A stretch of DNA of 64,000 nucleotides from contig JADJXQ010000005.1 of the NCBI GenBank assembly GCA_016710335.1, positions 308,551 to 372,550 of the forward strand, written 5' to 3'. Below, in pieces: positions 17,821 through 28,018 of this stretch. Below the pieces are notes generated by a model. It searched no databases, was not told the origin of the DNA, and saw only the letters and a list, made by a program, of their open reading frames with translations. Both the position numbers and the translations under genes were made by a program. Origin of the DNA: Rhodospirillales bacterium. Lineage in GTDB: Bacteria > Pseudomonadota > Alphaproteobacteria > Rhodospirillales > Defluviicoccaceae. The stretch's first letter is position 1, and each line of letters begins with the position of its first letter.

Positions 17821-18561
17821 ATGAGGTGGCGAGGGTGTCCAAGGGCGCTTTCAGGCGCGGTTGCGGCGGGACTGGTGGCGACGCTGGCCGTCCCGGCGAT
17901 GGCGGAAACGATCGAGCCGAAGACGGTGCTGGACAAGGCACGCTCCGCAGTCGAGGACTTCCGGACCGGGCACACCTCGTCAGGGTTCAGCGCGGCGTTG
18001 GCGCGGGCGGACGCCGCCATCGTCGTACCGGTTCTCGACGAGACCGGATCTACACCCGGCGAAGATGAGGCCGGACGGCCGGCGGTGGTGGTGGTGCGCG
18101 ACGGCGTTATCGGGCCGTGGAGCGATCCGGCGTTCTATCGGGTGCAGTCGCGCGACGGGAAGGCGCCGTATCCCGGCCTCGCCATGACGTTTCTGATCAT
18201 GCGCACCGATGCGATTACGCGCTTGAAGGAGGGGTCGGCCGAGCTTGGCGGCGAGGACGGGCTTCGTGTCGATCCGGTCAACGTAGGCGTCGATCCGGAC
18301 GCGTTCTCGGATCCGCTGCCGCACATGGTCGCCTTCGTCAAGGTCAACGAGGCGAGCACTCTGCTCCCCGCCTTCGACGGCTGGAAAGTCACGGCCGACC
18401 CGGCGCTCAACGAGCAGTTCTATCGCAGGTCCCTTGCTCCGGCGGAGATCCTGTCGCGGGGCGCCGCCGAAACCCGCGAGCCGGAATCGCTGCTCGACGC
18501 GCTCCGCACCGCCGAAGAACACGAGGCGCCCGACGCCAGCCCTGGCGACGTCAGGCAGTAA
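17821..18561 (+). CDS. Secreted SYLF (Ysc84-like) lipid-binding domain protein
   Basis: A 246-residue protein with a clear signal peptide (ALSGAVAAGLVATLAVPAMAE, cut after AMA). The mature part resembles the SYLF/Ysc84 family: an N-terminal helix (LDKARSAVEDFRTG), then AAIVVPVLDE, the strand RPAVVVVRDGVIGPWSDPAFYRV, LAMTFLIMRTDAITRL and a region ending in LRVDPVNVG. Eukaryotic SYLF domains bind phosphoinositides, and bacterial members are periplasmic with unclear roles. The usual glycine-rich strands are partly replaced, so the match is moderate. The C-terminal 60 residues are acidic. Confidence 0.6.
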   Translation: MRWRGCPRALSGAVAAGLVATLAVPAMAETIEPKTVLDKARSAVEDFRTGHTSSGFSAALARADAAIVVPVLDETGSTPGEDEAGRPAVVVVRDGVIGPWSDPAFYRVQSRDGKAPYPGLAMTFLIMRTDAITRLKEGSAELGGEDGLRVDPVNVGVDPDAFSDPLPHMVAFVKVNEASTLLPAFDGWKVTADPALNEQFYRRSLAPAEILSRGAAETREPESLLDALRTAEEHEAPDASPGDVRQ

Positions 18562-18635
18562 GCACCTCGCGGAGAATCTGGCTCTCCGCCTCTTTACGGC
18601 GCTCTCCCGGCCGACGGCGCTGGCCGCGCTGCCGC

Positions 18636-20186
18636 TCATGGGCTTCGGGCACGCAGCATGCCGCGGATGTCGTCGAGGCCGCCGGCCCCCGATACCTGCG
18701 CCGTAGCGGCGAACGCAGCCAATCCGGCTGCGACAACGGCGGCCAGCGCCAAGGTCCGCTGCAGCGCGTCGGAGTCGAGCCACCCGGCGGTCGCCGCCAT
18801 CATCCCGTAGAGCACAACCGCCATCAGCGCCGTGGAGCCGAGGGTGCGCGGCAGACGTCGCCTGAGACGGTCGTCGATGTGCAGATGGCCGCGCCGATGC
18901 AGCATGAACGCCAGCAACCCTGCGTTCATCCACGACGAGGCGGCGGTAGCGGCTGCGATGCCGACGTGCTGCAACGGCCCCATCAGCGCCACGCAGAGGG
19001 CCACGTTGACGGCCGCTGCGGCGGCGGCGATCTTGACCGGCGTCGCCGTATCCTCGCGGGCGAAAAAGCCGGGGGTCAGCGCCTTGATCAGGATGAACGC
19101 CGGCAGGCCGGCCGCGAACGCCGCCAGCGCCGCCGCGGTCTTGGCCGTCTCCTCCGCGTCGAACGCGCCGCGCTGGAACAGCACCATGACCACCGGCTCG
19201 GCCAGCACCACCAGCGCCACCGCCGCCGGAACCGTAAGGAACAGCGAGAACTCGAGCGCCCGGTTCTGGCTGTGCTGCGCCGCGGCGTCGTTGCCGGCGC
19301 GCACCTGCCGCGACAGCAGCGGCAACAGCGCCGTGCCGACCGCAACGCCGACCACGCCCAGCGGCAACTGGGTCACCCGATCGGCGTAAAACAGAAACGA
19401 GACAGAGCCGGACGGCAACAGCGAGGCGATCACGGTGTCGACCAACAGGTTGATCTGATAGATGCCGGCGCCGATCGCCACCGGCAGCGCGCGGCGCAAC
19501 AGCGTCGCTACCTGGGGCGTCATCTGCGGCCGGCGCAGGCGGAGGCTGACGCCGGCGGCGCGGCAATTGGCGACCAGCCATGCCAGCTGCACGGCGCCGG
19601 CTACCGGTACACCCCATGCCAGGGCGTGGCCCGGCGTCGGCAGCAGCGGCGCGAAGGCGAGGATCGCGGCTATCAAGCAGAGGTTGAGCAGGATCGGCGT
19701 GGCCGCCGCCGCCGCGAACCGCCCGAGCGAGTTGAGGATGCCGGCGTAGAGGGAGGTCAGCGACACGAACAGCAGGTATGGAAACGTAATGCGGGCGAAC
19801 AGCACGGTCATGTCGAATTTGGCCGGGTCCGCGACGAAGCCGGGGGCGAACACCAGCATCGCCACTGGCATGGCGATTTCCATCACCGCGACGATCAGCG
19901 CCAGCGCCCACACCAACACCGCGAGCGTCTGCTCGGCGAATCGGCGCGCCGCCTCCTTGCCGTCCGTCTCCAACTTGCCGGCGAACAGCGGGACGAACGC
20001 CGCCGTGAATGCCCCCTCGGCGAACAGCCGCCGAAACAGGTTGGGGAATTTGAAGGCGACGAAAAACGCGTCGGCAACGGGCCCTGCGCCGAGCGCGCCG
20101 GCGATGAGGATATCGCGGGCGAACCCGAACAGGCGGCTGACCATGGTCAAGCCGCCCACGGTGGCGATGGATCGGAGCAGGAGCAT
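18636..20186 (-). CDS. murJ: Lipid II flippase MurJ
   Basis: A 516-residue, 14-helix MOP-superfamily protein that flips the peptidoglycan precursor lipid II across the inner membrane. Typical parts are the N-terminal TMVSRLFGFARDILIAGALGAG, the FKFPNLFRRLFAEGAFTAAFVP segment with conserved Arg residues, and LPSGSVSFLFYADRVTQLPLGV with GTALLPLLSR. It follows glnD by 31 bases on the same strand, a common alphaproteobacterial pairing, so the two are probably co-transcribed. No defect is visible. Confidence 0.95.
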   Translation of the reverse strand: MLLLRSIATVGGLTMVSRLFGFARDILIAGALGAGPVADAFFVAFKFPNLFRRLFAEGAFTAAFVPLFAGKLETDGKEAARRFAEQTLAVLVWALALIVAVMEIAMPVAMLVFAPGFVADPAKFDMTVLFARITFPYLLFVSLTSLYAGILNSLGRFAAAAATPILLNLCLIAAILAFAPLLPTPGHALAWGVPVAGAVQLAWLVANCRAAGVSLRLRRPQMTPQVATLLRRALPVAIGAGIYQINLLVDTVIASLLPSGSVSFLFYADRVTQLPLGVVGVAVGTALLPLLSRQVRAGNDAAAQHSQNRALEFSLFLTVPAAVALVVLAEPVVMVLFQRGAFDAEETAKTAAALAAFAAGLPAFILIKALTPGFFAREDTATPVKIAAAAAAVNVALCVALMGPLQHVGIAAATAASSWMNAGLLAFMLHRRGHLHIDDRLRRRLPRTLGSTALMAVVLYGMMAATAGWLDSDALQRTLALAAVVAAGLAAFAATAQVSGAGGLDDIRGMLRARSP

Positions 20187-20217
20187 GCGGCGGACGGTTC
20201 CGGCGTCTGACCTTGGG

Positions 20218-22999
20218 CTACTCGGCCGCCGACGACTTGATGCTCGGAGCCGACCGATCTTCGGGAGCCTCGATGGCGCGGAGCAGGCGGGTTTCGATGC
20301 GCCGCAGCTTCGGCTGGTCTTCCACCTTCAGCCCGAACACGTCCTTGACGTAGAACACGTCGACGACCCGCTCGCCATAGGTCGAGATGTGGGCGCTGGC
20401 GATCTGCAAACCGAGGTTCGTCAAGGTCCAGGTGACGTCGCAGGAACCCGAGCCGATCCCGGCCATTGACCTCGATGACGGTATGGGTGCGGCTCGCCCG
20501 GTTGTCGATGATAACCGCCGGCGGCACCTGGAAGACGCCGGTGCGGCTCGGCAGCGCCTTGGCGCGCACCGCTTCCAACTCCCGCGCCGGCTGTATCTTT
20601 CCTGAGACGGCAGCGGCGATCACGGTGCGTATCCGCTCCAGCCGTTCCGCCGGATCGTAGCCTCCCGCCGCCGCGTCATGGACGTAGAACGTGTCGAGCG
20701 CCATGCCGTTGGCGAGGGTGACGATCTTGGCTTCCACCACGGAGATGCTGGTCAGCGCCAGGGCGCCGGCCAGCCGCGCGAACAGGCCGGGATGATCGGG
20801 CGCATAGATGATCAGCTCGGAGACCGGCAGGTCCGCGTCCCGGCGCGACTCGACGCACAGCGTCCGTCCCCTTGCCTCGGCCTTCCGCATCATGTCGAAG
20901 TGGTTGACCTTGGTTTCGGTATCGTAGGCCAGCCAATAGTCGGAGTAGCCGCGGGCGATGAACCGCTCCAGCATCTCCTCGTCCCAGGCGGCGAGCCGTT
21001 TGCGAAGCTGATCCTTGGCGCGGGCCACCCGGTGTTCACGACGTTCCGCCGGCTGGCCTCCGGTCATCTCCATCTCTTCCAGCGCCTGCAGATACAACTC
21101 CCGCAGAAGGTTCGCCTTCCAGGCGTTCCACACCCCCGGGCCGACGGCGTTGATGTCGGCGCCGGTCAGCACCAGCAGCATCTTGAGCTGCTCCGGCGAC
21201 TGGACCGTGGCAACGAAATCGCTGATCGTCTTCGGGTTGTCGAGGTCGCGCTTGAAAGCGATCCGGCTCATCAGGAGGTGGTGGCGCACCAGCCACGACA
21301 CGGTGGACGTTTCCCAAGCATCAAGCCCCAGCCTCGGGCCGAGGAGCAGAGCGATGTCGGCGCCGATCTCGGAATGGTCGCCGCCGCGCCCCTTGCCGAT
21401 GTCGTGCAGCAGCACTGCCAGATACAGGGCGCGCCGCGAGCGGATCTCGCCGACGATCTCGCTGGCGGTCGGGTGCAGCTCTTTCAGTTTCCCCTGCTCG
21501 ATACGGTCCAGGATGCCGATCGCTCGGATGGTGTGCTCGTCGACGGTGTGGATGTGGTACATGTCATACTGCATCTGGGCGACGACCCGGCGGAAGTCGG
21601 GAATGAAGCGCCCGAACACGCCCGCCTCGTTAAGTCTCCGCAGCGTCGTCTCGGGATCCTTGCCGCAGGTCATCATGTCGATGAACAGCCGATTGGCCTC
21701 CGCATCGGCGCGCACCTCGCTATTGACGCGGCCAAGGCTCTGGCGGACGAGGCGGAGCGCATGCGGATGCACGTCGGCGCCGAGTCGCTGCGCGTCGTGA
21801 AAGAGACGGAGCAGATTGACCGGGTCGTTCGCAAACACTTCCGCGCGGGCCACGGTGATGCGGTCGCCGTCGAGTCGGAGGCCGGGAGCGGTGCGGCGCT
21901 TGAAGGACAGGGACGGCAGCCGGAAGCGCCGCTTCGATTTGTGTTCCTCCTCCAGCACCGCGCACAAGACACGCGTCAGGTCGCCGACCGTCTTGGTGAT
22001 TAGGAAATAGTGCTTCATGAAGCGCTCGACGCCGCGCTGGTGGCCGCGCATGCGGTAGCCGAGGCGCCGCGCGATCACCTCCTGGACGTCGAAGGTCAGC
22101 CGCTCTTCCAGCCGGCCAGTCACGTAGTGCAGGTGACAGCGCACCTTCCATAGGAACCCCTGGGTCTGGCGGAAGTGGCGCGCATCGGCGAGGGTGAACA
22201 CACCGCGCTCGACCAGCTCCTGCATGTCCTTGACCCGGTAGAGGTACTTGGCGATCCAAAACAGTGTGTGGAGGTCGCGCAGCCCGCCCTTGCCCTCCTT
22301 GATGTTGGGCTCGAGCACGTAGCGGGAATCGCCCATGCGTTCATGGCGGGCAGCCCGCTCCTTCATTTTTGCCTCGACGTAGGCGGGGCCGGTCCTGGCC
22401 ACCACCTCCGCGTGGAATCGGCGCTCGAAGGCGTGGAACAGGACGTCGTTTCCCCACAGCCAGCGCGCCTCCAGAAGGCTGGTGCGGATGGTGAGATCCT
22501 GGCGGGCGAGGGTGATGCAGTCATTGATGGTGCGGGTGGCGTGGCCGACCTTGAGGCCCATGTCCCACAACATGTAGAGCATGAACTCGACCACCTGCTC
22601 GTGGTGCGGCGGCGGCTTGTCCGGCAGCAGGAACATCAGGTCGATGTCCGAGAACGGCGACAGCTCGGCGCGGCCGTAACCGCCGGTGGCGGCGATCGCC
22701 ATGTCTCTGCCCTCGGGTGCGGAGCCAGGAAACGCGTGCGTCGTCGCGATGTCGTAGAGGGCCCGCACCAGTTGGTCGACGAGATGGGAATTGGCAGCGA
22801 CCACGTCCGTGCCGTCGATGCCTTCGTCCTCGAAGCGCCGGCGGATCTCGCCGACGCCATGGTGGAGCGCCGCCTTGAAGATCTGCAAAAAGTTGCCACG
22901 CGTCTCGGTCGAGCAGGCGGTCAGGGTCGCCTGCTCCTCCAGTTCGCGAAGCAAAACCTTTCGGTCGATGATGGCGCGCGGCTTGTCAACGAGGTGCAT
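20218..22999 (-). CDS. glnD: Uridylyltransferase/UMP-removing enzyme GlnD, one frameshift near the C-terminus
   Basis: GlnD adds or removes UMP on PII proteins according to glutamine level and is the primary nitrogen sensor. It has the nucleotidyltransferase site GGYGRAELSPFSDIDLMFL, the GlnE-like linker, the HD site LLHDIGKGRGGDHSEIG, and two C-terminal ACT domains (LIIYAPDHPGLFARLAGALA is the first). In the second ACT, the frame breaks near 20441, just after VIEVNGRDR. The expected continuation, DVTWTLTNLGLQIASAH to the stop at 20218, is intact in the next frame. A one-base deletion explains it. Total length of about 925 is normal. Consensus error is likely, because GlnD loss would be costly. 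Confidence 0.88.
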
Positions 23000-23257
23000 C
23001 GTGCCTCCGGATTCGGCAATGGAACCCTACGCCATACGACGTCTTCGCGCCACTGGCTCAGTGCTGGCCTCTCGATGCCGGCGCCTCATGGTGAGCATTT
23101 ATCCTGAGCTTGTCGCAGGACGAGTCATGAGCTTTCCCTGGAAACCAACCCTTCGACTTCATTTCCGGACGCAGAACCTGATGGTCTGCATTGACAGTGT
23201 CGGCGCGGTTGCCCATGGTCCGGGCTCGCCATCGGACACCTCGACGGATCCCCGGAC

Positions 23258-24109
23258 ATGACCAACGACTTGCAGAGTACCATCGATCAGGCATGGGAAA
23301 GCCGCGACACCATCGGCTTCGAGACGAAAGGCGCCATCCGCGAAGCCGTTGACGAGGCGCTGAACTTGCTGGACACCGGCGCCGCGCGGGTCGCCGAGAA
23401 GGCCGACGACAAGCCCGGTGGGGGCTGGAGGGTCAATCAGTGGCTGAAGAAGGCGGTGCTGCTGTCGTTCCGCCTCAACGACATGGCGCTGATCGAAGGA
23501 GGTCCGGGCGGCGCGCCGTGGTTCGACAAGGTGCCGTCCAAGTTCGCCGGCTGGGACGCAGGCCGCTTCCGCGCCGCCGGCTTTCGCGCCGTGCCCGACT
23601 GCACGGTCCGCCGTTCGGCGTACATCGCGCCCGGCGTGGTGCTGATGCCGTGCTTCGTCAACCTGGGCGCCTATGTGGATCGGGGCTCGATGATCGACAC
23701 CTGGGCTACGGTCGGGTCCTGTGCGCAGATCGGGCGCGACTGCCACATCTCCGGGGGAACCGGGATCGGCGGCGTGCTGGAGCCCTTGCAGGCGGAACCG
23801 GTCATCATCGAGGACAACTGCTTCATCGGCGCCCGTGCTGAAGTGGCCGAAGGTGTGCGGGTCGGCGAGGGCTCGGTCCTGTCCATGGGCGTTTTCATCG
23901 GCGCCTCGACCCGCATCGTCGACCGCGCCAGCGGCGAGATCTTCTACGGCCAGGTGCCGCCTTATTCCGTCGTCGTCTCCGGCACGATGCCGGGCGGATC
24001 CCTGCCCGACGGCCGTCCGGGGCCGGGCCTCTATTGCGCCGTCATCGTCAAGCGGGTCGACGCCAAGACCCGGTCGAAAACGTCCATCAACGAGCTGTTG
24101 CGAAGCTGA
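23258..24109 (+). CDS. dapD: Tetrahydrodipicolinate N-succinyltransferase
   Basis: A 283-residue hexapeptide-repeat acyltransferase that transfers succinyl from succinyl-CoA to tetrahydrodipicolinate in the lysine/diaminopimelate path. The left-handed beta-helix core shows IAPGVVLMPCFVNLGAYVD, IDTWATVGSCAQIG, ISGGTGIGGVLEPL and IIEDNCFIGARAEV. The C-terminal FYGQVPPYSVVVSGTMPGG is diagnostic. It is followed 47 bases on by dapE, the enzyme two steps later in the same path, so the two form an operon. Confidence 0.96.
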   Translation: MTNDLQSTIDQAWESRDTIGFETKGAIREAVDEALNLLDTGAARVAEKADDKPGGGWRVNQWLKKAVLLSFRLNDMALIEGGPGGAPWFDKVPSKFAGWDAGRFRAAGFRAVPDCTVRRSAYIAPGVVLMPCFVNLGAYVDRGSMIDTWATVGSCAQIGRDCHISGGTGIGGVLEPLQAEPVIIEDNCFIGARAEVAEGVRVGEGSVLSMGVFIGASTRIVDRASGEIFYGQVPPYSVVVSGTMPGGSLPDGRPGPGLYCAVIVKRVDAKTRSKTSINELLRS

Positions 24110-24156
24110 CCGCCGGTCGCGGGTGGTCAAGTCACGCCGAGTCCGCAGGAGCAGCC

Positions 24157-25311
24157 GTGCGTATCGATCCGCTCGATCTGAGCCGGGCGCTCATCCGCTG
24201 TCCGAGCGTCACGCCGGCCGACGCTGGGGCGCTTGATGTGCTGCAGGCGGCGCTGGAGCCGCTCGGCTTCTCCTGCACGTCTCTCGTGTTCTCCGACCCC
24301 AAGTCGCCGGATGTACGCAATCTCTACGCGCGGCTTGGCGATGCGCGGCCGAACGTCTGCTTTGCCGGGCACACCGACGTGGTGCCGGCGGGCGATCCCG
24401 GCGGCTGGTCGGTCGATTCGTTCGCGGCGGAGATCCGCGACGGACGGCTCTACGGGCGAGGCGCCGCCGACATGAAGACCGCCATCGCCTGCTTCGTCGC
24501 CGCGGCCGACCGGTTCGTCGCCGGGCGCGGCGCATCGCTCGGCGGTTCCATCAGCCTGTTGATCACCGGCGACGAGGAAGGACCGGCCGTCAACGGCACG
24601 ATCAAGGTCCTGGACTGGTTGCGGCAGCGGGGCGAGCATCTCGATGCTTGCCTGGTGGGCGAGCCGACGAACCCGGCGGAACTGGGCGACATGATCAAGA
24701 TCGGCCGGCGCGGCAGCCTCAATCTCGTCCTGACCATGGAGGGCGTGCAAGGGCATGCGGCCTATCCGCAGTTGGCGGACAACCCCATCCCGCGGTTGAT
24801 GCGTGCGCTGACCGCCCTGATCGAGACGCCGCTCGACGCCGGAACGCCGCACTTCCAGCCGTCCCAAGTCACCATCACCAGCGTCGACGTCGGCAATCCC
24901 GCGGGCAACGTCATTCCAGCCGTCGCGAGCGCACGGTTCAACATCCGCTTTAACGACTTGCACACGCCGGAGAGCCTGACGGCGTGGGTCCGCGACAAAT
25001 GTGTCGCGGGCGGCGGGCGCTTCAGGCTGCAGGTCGACAGCGCGGCGGCGGCATTCGTCCACCCGCCGGGCCCGTTCGCCAACACGGTCGTGCGCGCGGT
25101 CGAAACCGTGATCGGACGAACGCCGGTGCTCAGCACCTCCGGCGGCACCTCAGACGCCCGCTTCATCAAGGACATGTGCCCCGTCGTCGAGTTCGGCATG
25201 ACCGGTGCCACCGCCCACAAGACGGACGAGAATGTCCTGGTTGCGGACCTCGAGCGCTTGACCCGGATCTACGAGCACGTTCTCGACGGCTTCTTCGCAG
25301 GCTCAGCGTGA
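24157..25311 (+). CDS. dapE: Succinyl-diaminopimelate desuccinylase
   Basis: A 384-residue M20-family dinuclear zinc hydrolase that removes succinate from succinyl-diaminopimelate. Metal-site motifs are FAGHTDVVP, GRGAADMKTAIA, TGDEEGPA with the catalytic Glu, and EPTNPAELGD. The His near the end is in MTGATAHKTDE. The GTG at 24157 was chosen for its GCAGGAG ribosome site and because homologues start just before LIRCPSVTP. Its stop overlaps the GTG start of the next gene. Confidence 0.95.
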   Translation: MRIDPLDLSRALIRCPSVTPADAGALDVLQAALEPLGFSCTSLVFSDPKSPDVRNLYARLGDARPNVCFAGHTDVVPAGDPGGWSVDSFAAEIRDGRLYGRGAADMKTAIACFVAAADRFVAGRGASLGGSISLLITGDEEGPAVNGTIKVLDWLRQRGEHLDACLVGEPTNPAELGDMIKIGRRGSLNLVLTMEGVQGHAAYPQLADNPIPRLMRALTALIETPLDAGTPHFQPSQVTITSVDVGNPAGNVIPAVASARFNIRFNDLHTPESLTAWVRDKCVAGGGRFRLQVDSAAAAFVHPPGPFANTVVRAVETVIGRTPVLSTSGGTSDARFIKDMCPVVEFGMTGATAHKTDENVLVADLERLTRIYEHVLDGFFAGSA

Positions 25312-25889
25312 CGACGCTGCTCAACGAAGCGGCGGCCTCGCTGACCGGGGCCTGGCGCCTCGCCCACTTCGACGCGGGCGGAATGGGCTACTTCAACACC
25401 ACCCACGAGGGCGTCTGGCGCTCGTTCTGGGCGGCGGCGATCGTGGCGCCGCTTTACGCGTTGTTGCTCTTGGCGGCCTTTCCGCTGCTCGATCCGGCCC
25501 CGAACGGGCTCCGCTTCATCCTCGTCGAGGCCGAGGGCTACGTCCTCTCCTGGGTCGCCTACCCGCTGGTCATCGCGTGGCTGACCCAGCAACTCGGCTG
25601 CTGGAACCGCTTTCCCGCATATCTCGTCGCCTACAACTGGGCGATGGTGCTCGCCAACGGCGTGACGATCCCTATCAATATCGCGCGAATCACTGAAATC
25701 GTGCCGGCCGACGCCGGCGGGTTCCTGTGGCTGATCGGCGTTTCCGCGGTGTTCGCCTACCTGTGGTTCATCGCACGCACCGCTCTGCCGGTCAGCGGCA
25801 TGGCGGCGACCGGCATCGTGTTTTTGGATTTGGCGCTCAGCCTGCTGATCGGTATGACGACCACGCGGATGTACTGGCCGGTGTCCTAG
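25308..25889 (+). CDS. Multi-pass membrane protein, unknown function
   Basis: A 193-residue protein with about five hydrophobic helices (for example FWAAAIVAPLYALLLLAAF, YVLSWVAYPLVIAWL and FLWLIGVSAVFAYLWFIA). The start is a GTG overlapping the dapE stop as GTGA, so it is translationally coupled to dapE. An N-terminal soluble part of about 45 residues includes FDAGGMGYFNTTHEGVW. I do not recognise a family. Its place in the dapD-dapE operon may be incidental. Confidence 0.75.
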   Translation: MTTLLNEAAASLTGAWRLAHFDAGGMGYFNTTHEGVWRSFWAAAIVAPLYALLLLAAFPLLDPAPNGLRFILVEAEGYVLSWVAYPLVIAWLTQQLGCWNRFPAYLVAYNWAMVLANGVTIPINIARITEIVPADAGGFLWLIGVSAVFAYLWFIARTALPVSGMAATGIVFLDLALSLLIGMTTTRMYWPVS

Positions 25890-25926
25890 TGCGGCGGTGC
25901 ATTCAAAGAATGCACGGTCGCTGCAC
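25886..25926. repeat. 41-bp direct repeat, copy 1, with an internal palindrome
   Basis: A 41-base segment repeated exactly 106 bases downstream. Its core is the perfect palindrome GTGCATTCAAAGAATGCAC (8-base arms). It overlaps the stop of the membrane protein gene by four bases. The space between copies holds another imperfect inverted repeat (GACCCA-TCAGA against TCTGA-TGGGTC). It lies between convergent genes, so it could act as a two-way transcription stop or be a mobile palindromic element. Confidence 0.85.
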
Positions 25927-25991
25927 ACAACCAATTGACTCTAGTGCACGATCTGACCCAATCAGATGTACCGTCTGAATGGGTCTGTGCA

Positions 25992-26032
25992 CTAGTGCGG
26001 CGGTGCATTCAAAGAATGCACGGTCGCTGCAC
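25992..26032. repeat. 41-bp direct repeat, copy 2
   Basis: The second perfect copy of the 41-base segment. The sequence after it (CTCGTGCACAGACTCATCCGAATGAG) is a decayed version of what follows copy 1, suggesting that a unit of about 106 bases was duplicated and then drifted outside the core. Confidence 0.85.
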
Positions 26033-26080
26033 GCAACTCTTGATTCTCGTGCACAGACTCATCCGAATGAGCGGCGGGGC

Positions 26081-26854
26081 TCAGTAATCGACGGAGACGA
26101 AGGTGAGGCCCGCGGCGGGGGCGGTTTCGCCGCCGCGAGCGCGGTCGCGTGCCTGCAGCGCCGCCTCCACATCCGCGGCGCTCCACTTGCCCATGCCGAC
26201 CCGGCGCAAGGTCCCGACCATGTTGCGGACCTGGTGGTGGAGGAATGACCGCGCCGCCGCCTCGACGTGGATCTCGTCGCCGCGGCGGGTCACGCTCAGT
26301 CGATCGAGGGTCTTCACCGGCGAGCGGGCTTGACAGAGCGCGGCACGGAAGGTCGTGAAATCGTGCCGGCCGACGAGCACGGCGGCCGCGGCGGCCATGG
26401 CGTCCGCATCCAGCCGCTTCGGGTTCCACCAGACGCGGCCGCGATGCAGCACCGGCGGCGCCGGTCGATCGGTGATGCGGTAGAGGTAGTGTCGCCGCTT
26501 GGCGGAGAAGCGCGCATGGAAATCGTCGCCGACCGGCTCAGCCCGCACCACCGCGACGGCCGCCGGCCGCACATGGAAGTTCAGGGCATTCCGCACCGTG
26601 TCCGCGGCATGCGCTCGGCTCAGATCGGCGTGGGCAACCTGACCGACAGCATGAACGCCGGCGTCGGTGCGGCCGGCCGCGACGATGCGGGTCGTGTCCC
26701 CGCAGAACGCATGGATCCCGGTCTCGATCACCTCCTGCACCGAGAGACCGTTGTCCTGCCGTTGCCAGCCGACGAAGCCGCGGCCGTCATATTCTATTGT
26801 CAGCTTGTAGCGCGGCACCGGCGTCTCGCGGGGAGGTCGCTCATAGTGGGGCAC
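26081..26854 (-). CDS. truA: tRNA pseudouridine synthase A
   Basis: A 257-residue TruA, which makes pseudouridine at positions 38-40 of tRNA anticodon stems. Seen are YKLTIEYDGRGFVGWQRQ at the N-terminus, the catalytic Asp in AAGRTDAGVHAVGQVAH, FHARFSAKRRHYLYRI and RSFLHHQVRNMVGTL near the end. ATG 26854 gives ten residues before the family start, and a GTG nearer the YKLTIEY segment is an alternative. The gene is convergent with the dapE operon and divergent from the next gene. Confidence 0.94.
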   Translation of the reverse strand: MPHYERPPRETPVPRYKLTIEYDGRGFVGWQRQDNGLSVQEVIETGIHAFCGDTTRIVAAGRTDAGVHAVGQVAHADLSRAHAADTVRNALNFHVRPAAVAVVRAEPVGDDFHARFSAKRRHYLYRITDRPAPPVLHRGRVWWNPKRLDADAMAAAAAVLVGRHDFTTFRAALCQARSPVKTLDRLSVTRRGDEIHVEAAARSFLHHQVRNMVGTLRRVGMGKWSAADVEAALQARDRARGGETAPAAGLTFVSVDY

Positions 26855-26964
26855 GTTGCGAGCTGCGGGGCTCTTTCAGTCATCGTAAAGGTTTCTATGC
26901 GATCAGTGTGAGTGCCACAACTCGCCGACCACGATCCTCCAGCGCCGACCGGGGCAGATCACCG

Positions 26965-28008
26965 ATGGTGTTAGAACAACAGCGGGAAGCCACTGCAGAC
27001 ATCGATCGCGATTCTCTGCACATCCTTCCGCTCTCCATCATCCCGTTCATGACCCCGGCGCTCAAACGGGCGCGCATGATCAAGAACGTTCATCTGGACA
27101 GCATCGTCGAGCTTTTCGAGGGCAAGCAAACAGGGAGCGGCCAGATCGACGTCGAGGCGATCCCGCGCGAATTCGGCTGGTTGGATACGCAGCCCCACCC
27201 CGACCATACGGTTCTGCGCAAGCTGGCGCTGCTGCCCAGCTTCGATGTGTTCAGCCTTCGCGTCCTGCTGCGCGACCACGGCATTGCCGTCAACGACCAC
27301 ACGGCGCTGCGCCTGTCGGAGTCCAAGAACAAAGAGCTGACCCACTACATGGCCGATTTCACACGGCCGTTGATCAAGCAGATCTACGGCAGCGAAAACA
27401 TGTCGATCGACAGTTTCGACGACATCGTCGCTCTGTTCAAGGATCCCGACGTCAAGAACGCACTCCAAAAGCTCAAGATCATGGCCGCCCGCCTGGAAAT
27501 CTCCGTCGAAGACGTACCGAAGTTTCTTGAGGACTATGGGGACATATTCTTGTCGCTCTCTTACTATCGCCAAGCCCTCGATCACATCGAGCCGATCGTC
27601 AGCAACTTCCTGGACGCCATCACCGACATCCGTCGGCATTATCAACTGCGTCACGACGTCCACCTCATGAAAACCTGCCGCCTCCTGCAGGAGACGGTGA
27701 ATGCGGTGATGGCCAACGTCACCGGTCGCTTCGAGAGCTTCGACCGCGCCACCAGCGATTTGTGGAGCAACGTGTCCGCGGAACGCTTTCGCCGAGTTCA
27801 GAAGCTGATTTCGAGCCATCACATCGTGACGGGCGGTGTGCTGTGTGCGCTTTCGGTCAAGATGGATGCGTGGGCGCGTCTGTTCCCGACCCGCGACAGC
27901 GGCGGGCCCGGGCGGCGTGCAGAATTCCTGGTAACGGAGATGCGGCAAGGCATCGAAAAAATCCAGCGCATCGAAGATGCGGCGCCTATGCTGTCGGCGC
28001 TGGAGTAA
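26965..28008 (+). CDS. Conserved-looking helical protein, unknown function
   Basis: A 347-residue soluble protein with no signal peptide, membrane helix or known motif. It appears largely alpha-helical and has a globular, non-low-complexity composition, for example LRKLALLPSFDVFSLRVLLRD and DDIVALFKDPDVKNALQKL. ATG at 26965 is preferred. An in-frame extension upstream overlaps the truA promoter region and reads as non-coding. It ends 10 bases from fmt in the convergent direction. I do not recognise the family. Confidence 0.75.
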   Translation: MVLEQQREATADIDRDSLHILPLSIIPFMTPALKRARMIKNVHLDSIVELFEGKQTGSGQIDVEAIPREFGWLDTQPHPDHTVLRKLALLPSFDVFSLRVLLRDHGIAVNDHTALRLSESKNKELTHYMADFTRPLIKQIYGSENMSIDSFDDIVALFKDPDVKNALQKLKIMAARLEISVEDVPKFLEDYGDIFLSLSYYRQALDHIEPIVSNFLDAITDIRRHYQLRHDVHLMKTCRLLQETVNAVMANVTGRFESFDRATSDLWSNVSAERFRRVQKLISSHHIVTGGVLCALSVKMDAWARLFPTRDSGGPGRRAEFLVTEMRQGIEKIQRIEDAAPMLSALE

Positions 28009-28018
28009 CGCCGCCTCC

